A DNA stretch of 64,000 nt from Myxococcus fulvus (GCF_900111765.1 NZ_FOIB01000004.1:248001-312000), one strand, 5' to 3'. Shown: positions 34,461 through 43,003, counted from the first letter of the stretch. Program-made: numbers and translations. The notes: generated by a model from the letters alone, not told the origin.

Positions 34461-35738
34461 ATGCGCTTGTGTCTGTCTTTGTCGAGCCTCGCCTGCGCCC
34501 TCTCCCTGTCCCTCACGGGAATCGCCCACGCCCAGAGCGCCGCTCCCCCACCAGCCCAGACGGCAACGCCCGCCGAGCCCCCCCAAAGCCCGCAGGGCGC
34601 CGCGGCCCTGGCGTCCCCCTTCCCTCCCGCCTTCCCCGGCCAGACGAACGGCCCCGTCGTCGTTTCGCAAACGAGCTACAAAGTCACCCAGATTGCAAAT
34701 GGCTTCAACTACCCCTGGGCCATCGCCTTCCTCCCGGACGGGCGGATGCTGGTGACGGAGAAGCCCACCGGGAAGCTCTACATCGTCACGCAGCAGGGCG
34801 TGAAGTCCGCGCCCGTGGCGGGCCTGCCGCCCGTGGACGGCCGGGGCCAGGGCGGGCTGATGGACGTGGAGGTGGGCCCCGACCATGCCGAGAGCCGCTA
34901 CATCTACTGGAGCTATTACGAGCCGCGCGAGGCGGGCAACGGCCGGCCCACCGCCGGCAACGGCCTGGCCGTGGCGCGAGGCAAGCTCGTGGACGGCCCA
35001 CAGCCGCGCGTCGACGCCCTGCAGATCATCTTCCGCATGAAGCCCACGCTGGACTCGACGCTGCACGCGGGCGGGCGCATCGTGTTCCACCCGGACGGCA
35101 CCCTGTTCGTCACGCTGGGCGAGCGCTCCATCCTCCCCGGCCGCGTCCAGGCCCGACAGCTCAACAGCCACTTCGGGAAGATTGTCCGCATCTTCCCCGA
35201 CGGCACCGTCCCCTCGAACAACCCCTTCTACAACCAGGTCGGCGCCCGCTCGGAGATCTTCTCCCTGGGCCACCGCAACATCCTGGCCGCCGCGCTCGAC
35301 TCACGGGGCCGGCTCTGGGAGGCGGAGATGGGCCCGTTGGGCGGCGACGAGCTCAACCTGGTGGAGCGCGGCAAGGACTACGGCTGGCCCACCATCGGCT
35401 ACGGCACCGAGTACTCCGGCGCCCCCATCCACCAGTCCGGCCAGGGCCCAGGCATGGAGCAACCCGTATACTTCTGGAACCCGGTGGTATCTCCCTCCGG
35501 GATGACCATCTACTCCGGAAACCTGTTCCCGGAGTGGCGGGGCAACATCTTCATCGGGGCACTGTCGGGGCACGCGCTCATCCGGCTCGTCATCCAGAAT
35601 GACCGGGTGGTGGGCGAGGAGCGGCTCAAGCCCGCGGGCAACGGACGCGTGCGCGAAGTGGTCCAGGGCCCCGAGGGCGCGCTGTACCTGCTCACCGACG
35701 ACCCGAACGGCCGCCTGCTCAAGATGACACCCCAATGA
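34461..35738 (+). CDS. PQQ-dependent sugar (aldose) dehydrogenase, secreted
   Basis: A 425-residue exported protein with signal peptide MRLCLSLSSLACALSLSLTGIAHAQ and a Pro/Ala-rich linker. The rest is a six-blade propeller of the soluble glucose dehydrogenase (YliI/Asd) family. Family-typical stretches are GFNYPWAIAFLPDGRMLVTEKP, GLMDVEVGPD, HAGGRIVFHPDGTLFVTLGER, RILAAALDSRGRLWEAEMGPLGGDELNLV in its local form, and GKDYGWPTIGYG. Such enzymes oxidise aldoses in the periplasm using PQQ and calcium. Whether PQQ synthesis genes exist in the genome cannot be seen here. GAGGAG lies just before ATG 34461. Confidence 0.85.
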   Translation: MRLCLSLSSLACALSLSLTGIAHAQSAAPPPAQTATPAEPPQSPQGAAALASPFPPAFPGQTNGPVVVSQTSYKVTQIANGFNYPWAIAFLPDGRMLVTEKPTGKLYIVTQQGVKSAPVAGLPPVDGRGQGGLMDVEVGPDHAESRYIYWSYYEPREAGNGRPTAGNGLAVARGKLVDGPQPRVDALQIIFRMKPTLDSTLHAGGRIVFHPDGTLFVTLGERSILPGRVQARQLNSHFGKIVRIFPDGTVPSNNPFYNQVGARSEIFSLGHRNILAAALDSRGRLWEAEMGPLGGDELNLVERGKDYGWPTIGYGTEYSGAPIHQSGQGPGMEQPVYFWNPVVSPSGMTIYSGNLFPEWRGNIFIGALSGHALIRLVIQNDRVVGEERLKPAGNGRVREVVQGPEGALYLLTDDPNGRLLKMTPQ

Positions 35739-35748
35739 AGGTGCCGGA

Positions 35749-35781
35749 CCCACGCGGACCAACACTCCGAGTCCGCGTGGG
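35749..35781 (+). terminator. Hairpin after the sugar dehydrogenase gene
   Basis: CCCACGCGGAC (35749-35759) and GTCCGCGTGGG (35771-35781) form a perfect 11-bp stem with an 11-nt loop ten bases after the stop. No T-run follows. Confidence 0.5.
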
Positions 35782-35911
35782 AAGCCGGGCCTGAAAAGGG
35801 GCGGACGGCCGGGCAACAAATGTGTTTCCAGTCGCGGCCCGAGGGCTCGGGAAGCGGACAAACCGGCTGATCCATTTGACTTTCAGGGCGGACGGAGAAA
35901 CAGATGGGCGC

Positions 35912-36625
35912 ATGACGCTCCCCCCCATCCTCCTGGCCCAGTCAGGGCATTCCGAGCTCGGCTGGCTCAGCAGCAAGCTGCTCGGCGTCACGCTCACGTC
36001 CGCCGAGTGGGTCCTCTGGATTCTCGTCGTCCTCTCGGTGCTCTCCATCGCCATCATGCTGGAGCGCGCGGTGTACTTCGCCCGCCACCGGCTGCCGGAC
36101 TCGGAGGCGCTCGCGGTGCGGCTCGCGAAGGGCGACTTCGATGCGGGGCGCAAGGCCATCGAGGGCAAGACGGGCATGGAGGCCGCCGTCATCCGCGAGG
36201 CGCTCGCCGCCAGCGCGCAGGGCGCCGACACCGTGGAGCAGGTCATCGCCTCCACCGTCGCGCGCGAGCGTCCCCAGTACGAGCGCTTCCTGTCCTTCCT
36301 GGGCACGCTGGGCAACAACGCGCCGTTCATCGGTCTGTTCGGCACCGTGCTCGGCATCATCAAGGCGTTCAACGACCTGGGCGCCAGCAACGTGAAGGGC
36401 GCGGCCATCCAGCAGACCGTCATGGCCGGCATCTCCGAGGCGCTCGTCGCCACGGCGGTGGGCCTGGCCGTCGCGATTCCCGCCGTCGTCGCGTTCAACA
36501 TCTTCAACCGTCAGCTCAAGACGGTCACCAGCCGCACCAACGCCCTGGGCCACGCCCTGGTCGGCAGCATGCGCGCCTCGGGTCGCACGCCGGATACGGC
36601 CGCCCGCGCCGCGGAGGTCCGCTAG
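35912..36625 (+). CDS. exbB: ExbB/TolQ-family proton channel protein
   Basis: A 237-residue inner-membrane protein with three helices: about 29-46, and a pair in the conserved core (GNNAPFIGLFGTVLGIIKAF then GISEALVATAVGLAVAIPAVVAFN). These two stretches are the MotA/TolQ/ExbB signature. Together with ExbD it makes the proton-motive-force motor that energises TonB. ATG 35912 begins a typical short periplasmic N-terminus. The three genes exbB, exbD and tonB run in the same direction with gaps of 3 and 16 bases. Confidence 0.9.
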   Translation: MTLPPILLAQSGHSELGWLSSKLLGVTLTSAEWVLWILVVLSVLSIAIMLERAVYFARHRLPDSEALAVRLAKGDFDAGRKAIEGKTGMEAAVIREALAASAQGADTVEQVIASTVARERPQYERFLSFLGTLGNNAPFIGLFGTVLGIIKAFNDLGASNVKGAAIQQTVMAGISEALVATAVGLAVAIPAVVAFNIFNRQLKTVTSRTNALGHALVGSMRASGRTPDTAARAAEVR

Positions 36626-36628
36626 GTC

Positions 36629-37063
36629 ATGGCGGGCGGCGCGCAGGACAACGAAGAGGAAATCACGGGCATCAACGTCACGCCGTTGGTGGACGTGGTG
36701 CTGGTGCTGCTCATCATCTTCATGGTGACGGCGAACTTCATCGTCCGCGAGACGGTGGAGGTGGACCTGCCCCGCGCGGCCAACGGCGGCGAGACGGTGC
36801 AGGGCCTGGTCAACGTCGTGCTCGACAAGGAGGGCAAGCTCTACTTCGACGGCGCGGCCGTCACCGAGCCGGAGCTGACCACCAAGGTCGCGGAGGCGGT
36901 GGCCAAGGACAAGGACACGCGCGCCATCATCAGCGCCGACCAGACCATCGCCTACGGACAGGTGATGCGCCTCATCGACACGGTGAAGGGCCAGGGCATC
37001 GCGAAGTTCGCCCTCAACATCGAGAAGGACGTGGCCCCCGCGGCCGCGCCCGCCACTCCCTGA
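36629..37063 (+). CDS. exbD: ExbD/TolR-family protein
   Basis: A 144-residue protein with one membrane helix at about 19-42. It starts with the conserved INVTPLVDVVLVLLIIFMV, where the Asp is the residue that takes up protons in the motor. A periplasmic ExbD/TolR domain follows (RAIISADQTIAYGQVMRLIDTVKGQGI). It is encoded three bases after exbB and forms its stator complex. Confidence 0.92.
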   Translation: MAGGAQDNEEEITGINVTPLVDVVLVLLIIFMVTANFIVRETVEVDLPRAANGGETVQGLVNVVLDKEGKLYFDGAAVTEPELTTKVAEAVAKDKDTRAIISADQTIAYGQVMRLIDTVKGQGIAKFALNIEKDVAPAAAPATP

Positions 37064-37079
37064 CGGCACGACACAGCAC

Positions 37080-37877
37080 ATGAGCCAGGCGGTCCTTCCA
37101 GACAACTCCTTCCCCCGCCGCGAGCGCTCGCTCGTGTTCGTGGGCGCCTTCCTGCTCGTGTCGCTGGTGCTGCACGGCGTGGGCTTCTGGTACCTGAGCC
37201 ACATGGCGGACCGGCCCCGGCCCGTGGTGCAGCGCCCCGTGGAGCTGGTCATGGTGGAGGTGCAGAAGCCGCCTCCGCCGCCGCCTCCCGAGGAGAAGAA
37301 GGAGGAGCCCAAGCCGCCTCCGCCCAAGCCCAAGCCGGTGAAGCCGCCGCCCATCAAGGTCGCGGAGAGCAAGCCCCAGCCGCCTCCGCCCGAGCAGGCC
37401 CCGCCGCCGCCCAACGAGCCGCCGCCGCCCACGCCCCAGGCCAAGCCGCCGCCGCTCGTGGTGGGCATGACGATGTCCTCCACCACCAGCGCCGGCTCGT
37501 TCGCCGCGCCCGTGGGCAACACGTCCTACGGCAAGGTGGACAGCACCGCGAAGGACCCCAAGGACGTGAAGGGGTACTCGGCGCCCAAGTACACGCCCAT
37601 CTACCAGGTGGACTCCGAGCCCACCGTGGCCTCCGAGGTGAAGGTCCCCTATCCGGAGGAGGCGCGGCGCGCGGGCATCGAGGGCACGGTGACGCTGTCC
37701 ATCACCATCGACAACGAGGGCCGCGTCGTCTCCGCCAAGGTGCTGACCGGCCCGGGCTACGGCCTCAACGAGGCGGCCCGCGACGCCATCAAGCGCTTCC
37801 GCTTCAAGCCGGCCATCAAGGGCGGCGAGGCGGTGTCGACGGAGATGAAGTACTCGTACACGTTCCTGCTGGACTGA
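37080..37877 (+). CDS. tonB: TonB energy transducer
   Basis: A 265-residue protein with the full TonB plan. A membrane anchor lies at about 18-40. A long Pro/Lys/Glu-rich spacer covers about 62-125 (PPPPPPPEEKKEEPKPPPPK). The globular C-terminal domain contains YPEEARRAGIEGTVTLSITIDNEGRV and ends FKPAIKGGEAVSTEMKYSYTFLLD. It carries ExbB/ExbD energy across the periplasm to TonB-dependent receptors such as the Oar-like protein at 55.7 kb. Confidence 0.92.
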   Translation: MSQAVLPDNSFPRRERSLVFVGAFLLVSLVLHGVGFWYLSHMADRPRPVVQRPVELVMVEVQKPPPPPPPEEKKEEPKPPPPKPKPVKPPPIKVAESKPQPPPPEQAPPPPNEPPPPTPQAKPPPLVVGMTMSSTTSAGSFAAPVGNTSYGKVDSTAKDPKDVKGYSAPKYTPIYQVDSEPTVASEVKVPYPEEARRAGIEGTVTLSITIDNEGRVVSAKVLTGPGYGLNEAARDAIKRFRFKPAIKGGEAVSTEMKYSYTFLLD

Positions 37878-37888
37878 AGCGGCGACGC

Positions 37889-37912
37889 GGGGCCCGGCGC
37901 GTTCCGGGCCCC
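37889..37912. terminator. Bidirectional hairpin between tonB and the MarR gene
   Basis: GGGGCCCGG (37889-37897) and CCGGGCCCC (37904-37912) form a perfect 9-bp GC stem with a 6-nt loop. It lies in the 39-bp gap between converging genes. Confidence 0.6.
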
Positions 37913-37916
37913 CTCG

Positions 37917-38408
37917 TCACTGCGAGCGCAGCGCCCGGCGCATGATGTCGCGCAGCGCGCGCAGGTCCTCGTCCGACAGCGCGGCGATGAGCTCGGGCGG
38001 CTCCGCCAGCCGTTCGAGCAGCCGCTCGCGCAGGGCCACGCCCGCCTCCGTCAGCACCAGCATCTTCACGCGCCGGTCCTGCTCGCTGCTGCGCCGCTCC
38101 ACCAGGCCCCGCGCCTCCATGCGGTCCACCAGGCCCGTCACGTTGGACGCGTCACAGGACAGGTAGTTGGCCAGCGTGCTCATCGCCAACGGGCCCTCGC
38201 CGAGCTGACGCACCACGTGCGCCTGCACCGGGGACAGCTCGAACTCCGCCGCCAGCGCGGGGAAGTTGCGCATGTGCGCGTGCATCAGCTCGAACAGCAG
38301 CGTCCACGCCTGCCTGGGCAGCCCCGTGTCCTCAGAGGCCTCTTGCCCGGCGTCCGGTGACCTGCCGCGTCGCTCCAGACTCTCGCTGCTTCCGCTCATA
38401 CCCCTCAT
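37917..38408 (-). CDS. MarR-family transcriptional regulator
   Basis: A 163-residue winged-helix regulator. The core is ELSPVQAHVVRQLGEGPLAMSTLANYLSCDASNVTGLVDRMEARGLVERRSSEQDRRVKMLVLTEAG, with the recognition helix SNVTGLVDRME and wing SEQDRRVK. It is divergent from an orphan tolC gene, and an AT-rich operator-like dyad lies just upstream of its own start. The usual arrangement is repression of an exporter, so tolC is the likely target. A second ATG, at 38399, is also possible. Confidence 0.85.
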   Translation of the reverse strand: MRGMSGSSESLERRGRSPDAGQEASEDTGLPRQAWTLLFELMHAHMRNFPALAAEFELSPVQAHVVRQLGEGPLAMSTLANYLSCDASNVTGLVDRMEARGLVERRSSEQDRRVKMLVLTEAGVALRERLLERLAEPPELIAALSDEDLRALRDIMRRALRSQ

Positions 38409-38726
38409 GGTAATTCACCCCGCCCACCTAAACAATTGACTTCATCAACTATTGAGGGTTACTACATTCCGGAGCTTCCAAAATAGAACGACATGGCCTA
38501 TGTGGGGCCGGACCCGGAACAGGACGGCGGAAGAAGCGATGCGGCGGCGGACGACCTTCATAAGAGCCGGTTCGGCACTTCGCGCTGAATTCCCACAGAG
38601 CATGACGCACCCGGGCAAGACGCCCGGGCACGCGCACCCAAGACACAACCCGTAGCAAGTCCTTCGAGGACGCAAATGGGGCCCTTGCGCGCCGGCGCGG
38701 GGCTCCACGAGGAGGCAGAGGCGGTT
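38409..38726. promoter_or_regulatory. Divergent MarR/tolC control region with AT-rich dyad and leader hairpin
   Basis: This 318-bp gap holds no convincing gene. CAATTGACTTCATCAACTATTG (38433-38454) is an imperfect palindrome. TTGACT at 38437-38442 with TACTAC about 18 bases later can serve as a sigma-70 promoter toward tolC. The overlap of palindrome and promoter is what a MarR operator needs. A further hairpin, CCCGGGC (38610-38616) with GCCCGGG (38622-38628), sits in the tolC leader. Confidence 0.5.
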
Positions 38727-40148
38727 ATGAGCTCACTTCTGGCGTTGACCCTGGCGGCCACCCTGGCCGCGGCACCGCCCCCCGTGCTGACACTGGAGGA
38801 CGCGCTCAACCAGGCGCGCAAGGAGAACCTGGACCTGAAGGCGGCCCAGGCCCGGTTGCGGCAGGCGGACACCGCGTCGCGCAAGGCGTGGGCGGGCTAC
38901 CTGCCCACCATCACCGTGGGCGCGGCCATCATCCGCAACTCCAACGCGGCCATCATCCCCCCGGGCCCGCTGGGTCCCGAGCCGGTGGTCATCCAGCCCC
39001 TGGTGCAGCGCCAGTTCCAGGCGGAGCTGCGTCAGGCCATCATCGCCCCGCAGCTGTGGGCGGGCATCCAGGCCGCGTACAAGAGCGAGCGCGTCGCGGA
39101 GCTGAACGTGGAGCAGGCGCGCCGCGAAATCCTCTTCGGCGTGGCGCAGGCGTACTACGGCGCCGCGGCGCAGGCCCAGGCGGTGACGGTGCAGGAGCGG
39201 CTGGTGGAGCTCAACGGCGCCCGCGCCAAGGACACCAAGATCCGCTTCGACGCCGGCACGGTGACGCGCGTGGCGCTCTTGCGCGCCGAGCAAGATTTGT
39301 CGCGCGCCGAGCAGGACCTCATCCGCGCGAAGAACGCGCTGGCGTCCGCGAAGCTGGTGCTGGCGACGCTCTTGGCGCTGGACAGCCCGGACTTCGAGGT
39401 GGCGCCTCCTCCCGAGCCGCAGGTGCCGGTGAAGACGGAGGCGGAGGTGCTGGTGCAGAAGTCGCTGGAGCAGCGCGCGGACGTGGCCGCGGCGCGTGAG
39501 ACGACGGAGCTGGCGCGCATCAACAAGCGCGGCGTGTGGTTCAGCTACCTGCCCACGCTGGGCGTCACCGGTCAGTTCCGCGTGGCGAACGCGGCGGGCT
39601 TCCAGGGCCGCTCGGACGTCTGGCTCATCACCTTCGGCGCCAACTGGACGCTGTGGGACGGCGGGCTTCGCGAGGCGAACCTCTCCGAGGCTTCCGCCCG
39701 CATCGCCGAGTCGCTGGCCACGCAGCGCAAGGCGGAGCTGACGGCGCGCCAGGAAGTGAAGACGGCGCAGCTGGACCTGGAGAGCGCGCTGGCCAACCGC
39801 CTCAAGGCGGAGCAGACGGTGGAGCTGGCGCGTGAGGGGCAGCGCCTGACGGACGTCTCCTTCAAGGCGGGCGTCGCCACGTACCTGGAGGTCGCCGACG
39901 CGAACACGGCGCTGACGCAGGCGGAGATTGGCCTGGTGGCCGAGCGGCTGCAGGCGTCCGTCGCGGCGCTGAAGCTCTTGCGCTCGGTGGGTGCGTTCGA
40001 GGCGCGTGGCCTCGACTCGGACCTGAAGGACGAGAGCGCCGCGCCGCCCGTGGTGCAGCCGCTGCCCGGCGACGCCACCCAGTTGCAGCAGCAGACCGCG
40101 CCCGACGCTCCGGTCCAGACGGAGCAGCCGGCGCCCGAGCAGCAGTAG
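38727..40148 (+). CDS. tolC: TolC-family outer membrane channel protein
   Basis: A 473-residue protein with signal peptide MSSLLALTLAATLAAA and two OEP repeats of long helices (about 20-215 and 225-425). The first contains LTLEDALNQARKENLDLKAAQARL, and in the second the phrase VSFKAGVATYLEVADANTALTQAE matches the repeat signature. The C-terminus is a disordered Gln/Pro-rich tail. TolC forms the outer-membrane exit duct for tripartite pumps, but no membrane-fusion or inner-membrane pump gene lies nearby. ATG 38727 follows GGAGG at 38711-38715. Confidence 0.88.
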   Translation: MSSLLALTLAATLAAAPPPVLTLEDALNQARKENLDLKAAQARLRQADTASRKAWAGYLPTITVGAAIIRNSNAAIIPPGPLGPEPVVIQPLVQRQFQAELRQAIIAPQLWAGIQAAYKSERVAELNVEQARREILFGVAQAYYGAAAQAQAVTVQERLVELNGARAKDTKIRFDAGTVTRVALLRAEQDLSRAEQDLIRAKNALASAKLVLATLLALDSPDFEVAPPPEPQVPVKTEAEVLVQKSLEQRADVAAARETTELARINKRGVWFSYLPTLGVTGQFRVANAAGFQGRSDVWLITFGANWTLWDGGLREANLSEASARIAESLATQRKAELTARQEVKTAQLDLESALANRLKAEQTVELAREGQRLTDVSFKAGVATYLEVADANTALTQAEIGLVAERLQASVAALKLLRSVGAFEARGLDSDLKDESAAPPVVQPLPGDATQLQQQTAPDAPVQTEQPAPEQQ

Positions 40149-40165
40149 GTTTCAAGCGCCTTTCG

Positions 40166-40241
40166 GTGTCCTGGCCGTTTGACGCCAGGCACCGGGGCGA
40201 CCGCTTCCCGGGGCGGGTGGGCGGGGCTCTTGTGAGAGCCC
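40166..40241 (+). terminator. Two hairpins downstream of tolC
   Basis: GGTG-t-CCTGGC with GCCAGG-CACC (40166-40194) and GGGCTCT-TGTG-AGAGCCC (40224-40241) follow the tolC stop. Neither has a T-run, so the terminator call is tentative. Confidence 0.4.
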
Positions 40242-40299
40242 ACCACCGGCCCCACCCTCGGAGAGAAGTCGAAGCACCCTTTTCACCGAGGAGGTCAAC

Positions 40300-40512
40300 A
40301 TGGCGGAAGGAACGTGGGGCAACTGCAAGGGTTGTCGCTACTTCGCCAGCGACAAGCCCAACCCCAGTGACAACGAGACGCAGCGCTGCATGCAGGCGAG
40401 TCTGCGGACGTTCGACCTGAAGGTCTCCGGCGCGAGTGGCTGCAACGCGTATGAGGCCCGGGCCGGGATTGGCTCACAGCCGCAACAGGAACCCGTTCAA
40501 CCGGCGCACTGA
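40300..40512 (+). CDS. Small cysteine-containing protein
   Basis: A 70-residue protein with four cysteines, two of them in NCKGCRYF at residues 8-15. No signal peptide is present. GAGGAGG lies close before ATG 40300, and the gene is followed by a clean hairpin, both of which support a real gene. The Cys pairs could bind a metal; this is an inference. No family was recognised. Confidence 0.6.
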   Translation: MAEGTWGNCKGCRYFASDKPNPSDNETQRCMQASLRTFDLKVSGASGCNAYEARAGIGSQPQQEPVQPAH

Positions 40513-40539
40513 CGCCCGTCCAGCGGGAATCCGTCGAGC

Positions 40540-40566
40540 CTTCGTGGAGCACATGACTCCACGAAG
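40540..40566 (+). terminator. Hairpin after the small Cys protein gene
   Basis: CTTCGTGGAG (40540-40549) and CTCCACGAAG (40557-40566) are a perfect 10-bp stem with a 7-nt loop, 28 bases after the stop. Confidence 0.55.
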
Positions 40567-40647
40567 CAAGACGGCCCTCGGAGTTCTTTTCTCCGCGTCG
40601 AGCCCTCGCGCCTCCGCCGAGCAGGCACCGCGGTCTCTCCCCTCACC

Positions 40648-41223
40648 TCACGATGATGGCGCGTCACCCACGCGGGGACGGTCCGGCGCGCAGACGCAGT
40701 CCACGCAGCCGTGGGTGCAGCACGTGCCGCACAGCTCGATGAGCCTGCGGCCCAGGGCCTGCCGGGCGCGGTGCAGTCGCACGGCGGCGTTGTTGGCGGT
40801 GAGCCCCTCTTCGCCCGCGAAGGTGGAGACAGGCGTGCCCTCCAGGTCCACGCGGCGGATGGCCTTGGCGTACTCGGGCTTGAGGGTGTCGGCGAGCCCC
40901 GCCACGCACGCGCACACGGTGGACTCGAGCGCGGCGGTGTCCTCGGTGGAGCGAGGCGCCTGGGCCTCCTCGAGGGCCAGGGCCTGGGATTCGCGCTGCG
41001 CGCGGCGGTGGCGGTCCACCAGCACGTTGCGCAGGAGGCGGTAGAACCAGGCCACCGCGCTCTCCTCGTCGCGCAGGGCCTCGCCCTTCTCCAGGCCCTT
41101 CACCAGGGCGAGCTGGAGGACCTCCTCGGCCTCTTCGGGGCTGCCGACACGCGGGGCGAGGAAGGCGAGGAAGCGCCTTCGCTGGGCCACGAGGGTTTCG
41201 AGGACGCGGGCATCCAGGCTCAT
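40648..41223 (-). CDS. ECF-type RNA polymerase sigma factor with Cys-rich C-terminal tail
   Basis: A 191-residue sigma-70 family protein. Region 2 reads EEAEEVLQLALVKGLEKGEALRDEESAVAWFYRLLRNVLVDRHRR and region 4 reads GLTANNAAVRLHRARQALGRRLIELC. After region 4 comes a short tail with CGTCCTHGCVDCVC: Cys165, 168, 169, 173, 176 and 178 plus His171. In myxobacteria, CorE-type ECF sigma factors use a C-terminal Cys-rich segment to sense metals directly without an anti-sigma protein. No anti-sigma gene is found next to this one. Metal control is inferred by analogy, and the tail here is shorter than I recall for CorE. Confidence 0.8.
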   Translation of the reverse strand: MSLDARVLETLVAQRRRFLAFLAPRVGSPEEAEEVLQLALVKGLEKGEALRDEESAVAWFYRLLRNVLVDRHRRAQRESQALALEEAQAPRSTEDTAALESTVCACVAGLADTLKPEYAKAIRRVDLEGTPVSTFAGEEGLTANNAAVRLHRARQALGRRLIELCGTCCTHGCVDCVCAPDRPRVGDAPSS

Positions 41224-41230
41224 GCGCCCT

Positions 41231-42289
41231 TCAGCCTACCGCCTCGCGCGCCACGGGCGCTTCGTCCTCGGTGACGGCGCGGGGCTGCCAGAAATAGATG
41301 CGCTCCATCAGCCGGCGCTGGTGGACCAGCGGCTTGTCGTAGCGGTCCAGCCGCATGCCCTTGTGGCTGTAGGGCGTGTCCGCGACGGTGGGGATGAAGC
41401 GCGCGTCGTCGACAATCTCCCAGCGGGTGAGCTCGCGCGCCACCTTCGCCGCCACCGGCAGGAAGGGTGTGAGCCACGGCTGCACGCAGCGCAGGAAGGA
41501 GAAGACGTGCAGGCGCGTGCGCTTCGCCGTCTCCGGCACGAAGAAGATGTTGGCGCGGGTGATGAACGGCCGCTTCTCTCCCGAGGGGGACACCCAGCTC
41601 ACGACGTACTCGCTCTGCACGGGGTCGAAGCGCGTCACCCAGTCATTGTGGAAGAAGTCGCCGTCGCGCACGCCGAGCGCCTTCATCAGGAGCGCCGGGC
41701 GCTGGGGGGCGCGGTAGTGGACCTCGGTGTGGTCCTCGTGGTTCTTCGCGTCGAACTCGACCTGGCCCGCGTGCGGGTCATCCCAGCCCAGGCGGGTGTG
41801 CACGTAGGGCGTGTGCTCGTCCTCGCTGAAGTTGTCGAGCGAGACGTGCAGCGGCGCCTCGAAGGGCACCGAGAAGCTGCCGCCGAAGACGTAGCCGTCG
41901 TTCAGGGGCAGCTCGGGCAGCGCGGAGCGCGGCGTCTCACGGTGGGCCAGCCACAGGTAGCCGTGGTGCTCCACGACCTGGAAGCTCTTCACGTCGCAGT
42001 GCTTGAGCTCGGGTTGGCTGGGATTGGAGCCCCGGCCCTGCGAGTCGAAGCGCCAGCCGTGGTACGGGCACTGGAGCCGGCCGTCCGGGCGCACCTTGCC
42101 CTTGGACAGGGGCGCGAAGCGGTGGGGACACGTGTCCGCGAGCGCCGCGGGGCTCCCCTTCTCGTCCCGGAACAGCGCGTAGGCGCGACCGGCCACCTCC
42201 ACGCGCACGGGCTCTCGGCGAAGGGACTGGGAAGGGAGCACGGGATGGAAGTGACGAAGGACGTCGGGCAGTGGCTCCATACTTTCCAA
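41231..42289 (-). CDS. Rieske non-heme iron oxygenase
   Basis: A 352-residue single-chain oxygenase. The Rieske cluster ligands are CPHR (Cys54, His56) and CPYHGW (Cys74, His77). The mononuclear iron site shows as DNFSEDEHTPYVH with His159 and His164. The order and size fit ring-hydroxylating or demethylating oxygenases. Electron-transfer partners (ferredoxin or reductase) are not encoded beside it. The substrate is unknown. Start is ATG 42289 or the ATG nine bases later. The gap to the ECF sigma gene is only seven bases, so one operon is likely. Confidence 0.85.
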   Translation of the reverse strand: MESMEPLPDVLRHFHPVLPSQSLRREPVRVEVAGRAYALFRDEKGSPAALADTCPHRFAPLSKGKVRPDGRLQCPYHGWRFDSQGRGSNPSQPELKHCDVKSFQVVEHHGYLWLAHRETPRSALPELPLNDGYVFGGSFSVPFEAPLHVSLDNFSEDEHTPYVHTRLGWDDPHAGQVEFDAKNHEDHTEVHYRAPQRPALLMKALGVRDGDFFHNDWVTRFDPVQSEYVVSWVSPSGEKRPFITRANIFFVPETAKRTRLHVFSFLRCVQPWLTPFLPVAAKVARELTRWEIVDDARFIPTVADTPYSHKGMRLDRYDKPLVHQRRLMERIYFWQPRAVTEDEAPVAREAVG

Positions 42290-42303
42290 GTATAGCGGGC
42301 CAC

Positions 42304-42948
42304 TCAGGACAGGGGAGGAAGGTGCTCCAACAGCCTGTTCAGGTCTGGCTGGAGTTCATCCGGTGTCTCACGGATGAGTTCCTCCACGGGGTGCGTGCCC
42401 CAGGTGACACCGTAGGTGCGCAGGCCGGCGGCCTTGCCGGCGCGGAGGTCCAGGGAGGTGTCCCCGACCATCCACAGGCCCTGGGTCCCGAGGGCGGCGA
42501 GGGCGCGGAGGAGGACGTCCGGCGCGGGCTTGTGGGGGAAGTCGTCGGTGCCCTGGACGTGGTGGAGGACGGTGCCCAGGCCCATGGCGTCGACGAAGCG
42601 GCGGGCCATGGGGCTCTTCTTGGTGGTGGCGACGGCCAGCAGGTAGCCGCGCTCGCGCAGGGTGTGGAGGAGCTCGAGGACGCCGGGGTACGGGCGGGAG
42701 TTCCGGTGGAAGTTGAGCGGGTAGTGCTCGCGGTAGGAGGCGCACAGCGCGGGCACGTGCTGGGGCGCGAACTCCGCGTACATGATGTCGAGCGGCAGGC
42801 CGATGAGGGCGCGCACCTGGGCGTAGGTGGGTGCCTGGAGGCCGTTGGCCGGGAAGGCGTACAGGAAGCTGTCGATGATGTCCGGCAGCGAGTCCACCAG
42901 CGTGCCGTCGAGGTCGAAGAGGATTCCACGGGAGTCAGCGCGGCTCAT
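42304..42948 (-). CDS. HAD-superfamily phosphatase, phosphoglycolate phosphatase-like
   Basis: A 214-residue enzyme with HAD motifs in order: motif I GILFDLDGTLVDS (nucleophile Asp in FDLDGT), motif II AVATTKKS, the KP lysine in FPHKPAPDVL, and motif IV MVGDTSLDLRAGKAAG. A helical cap after motif I puts it in the Gph-like subfamily. ATG 42948 was chosen because AGGAG precedes it closely. The 14-bp gap to the Rieske gene suggests co-transcription with it and the sigma factor. Confidence 0.85.
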   Translation of the reverse strand: MSRADSRGILFDLDGTLVDSLPDIIDSFLYAFPANGLQAPTYAQVRALIGLPLDIMYAEFAPQHVPALCASYREHYPLNFHRNSRPYPGVLELLHTLRERGYLLAVATTKKSPMARRFVDAMGLGTVLHHVQGTDDFPHKPAPDVLLRALAALGTQGLWMVGDTSLDLRAGKAAGLRTYGVTWGTHPVEELIRETPDELQPDLNRLLEHLPPLS

Positions 42949-43003
42949 GCGCTCCTGCATACGTGGTTCGGGGGTTGTGGGCACGTGTTTGGAGCTGGGG
43001 GTT

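Noticed and set aside
38452..38655. A 67-residue plus-strand frame in the tolC leader
   Set aside because: It has no ribosome-binding site or protein-like composition and overlaps the operator region.
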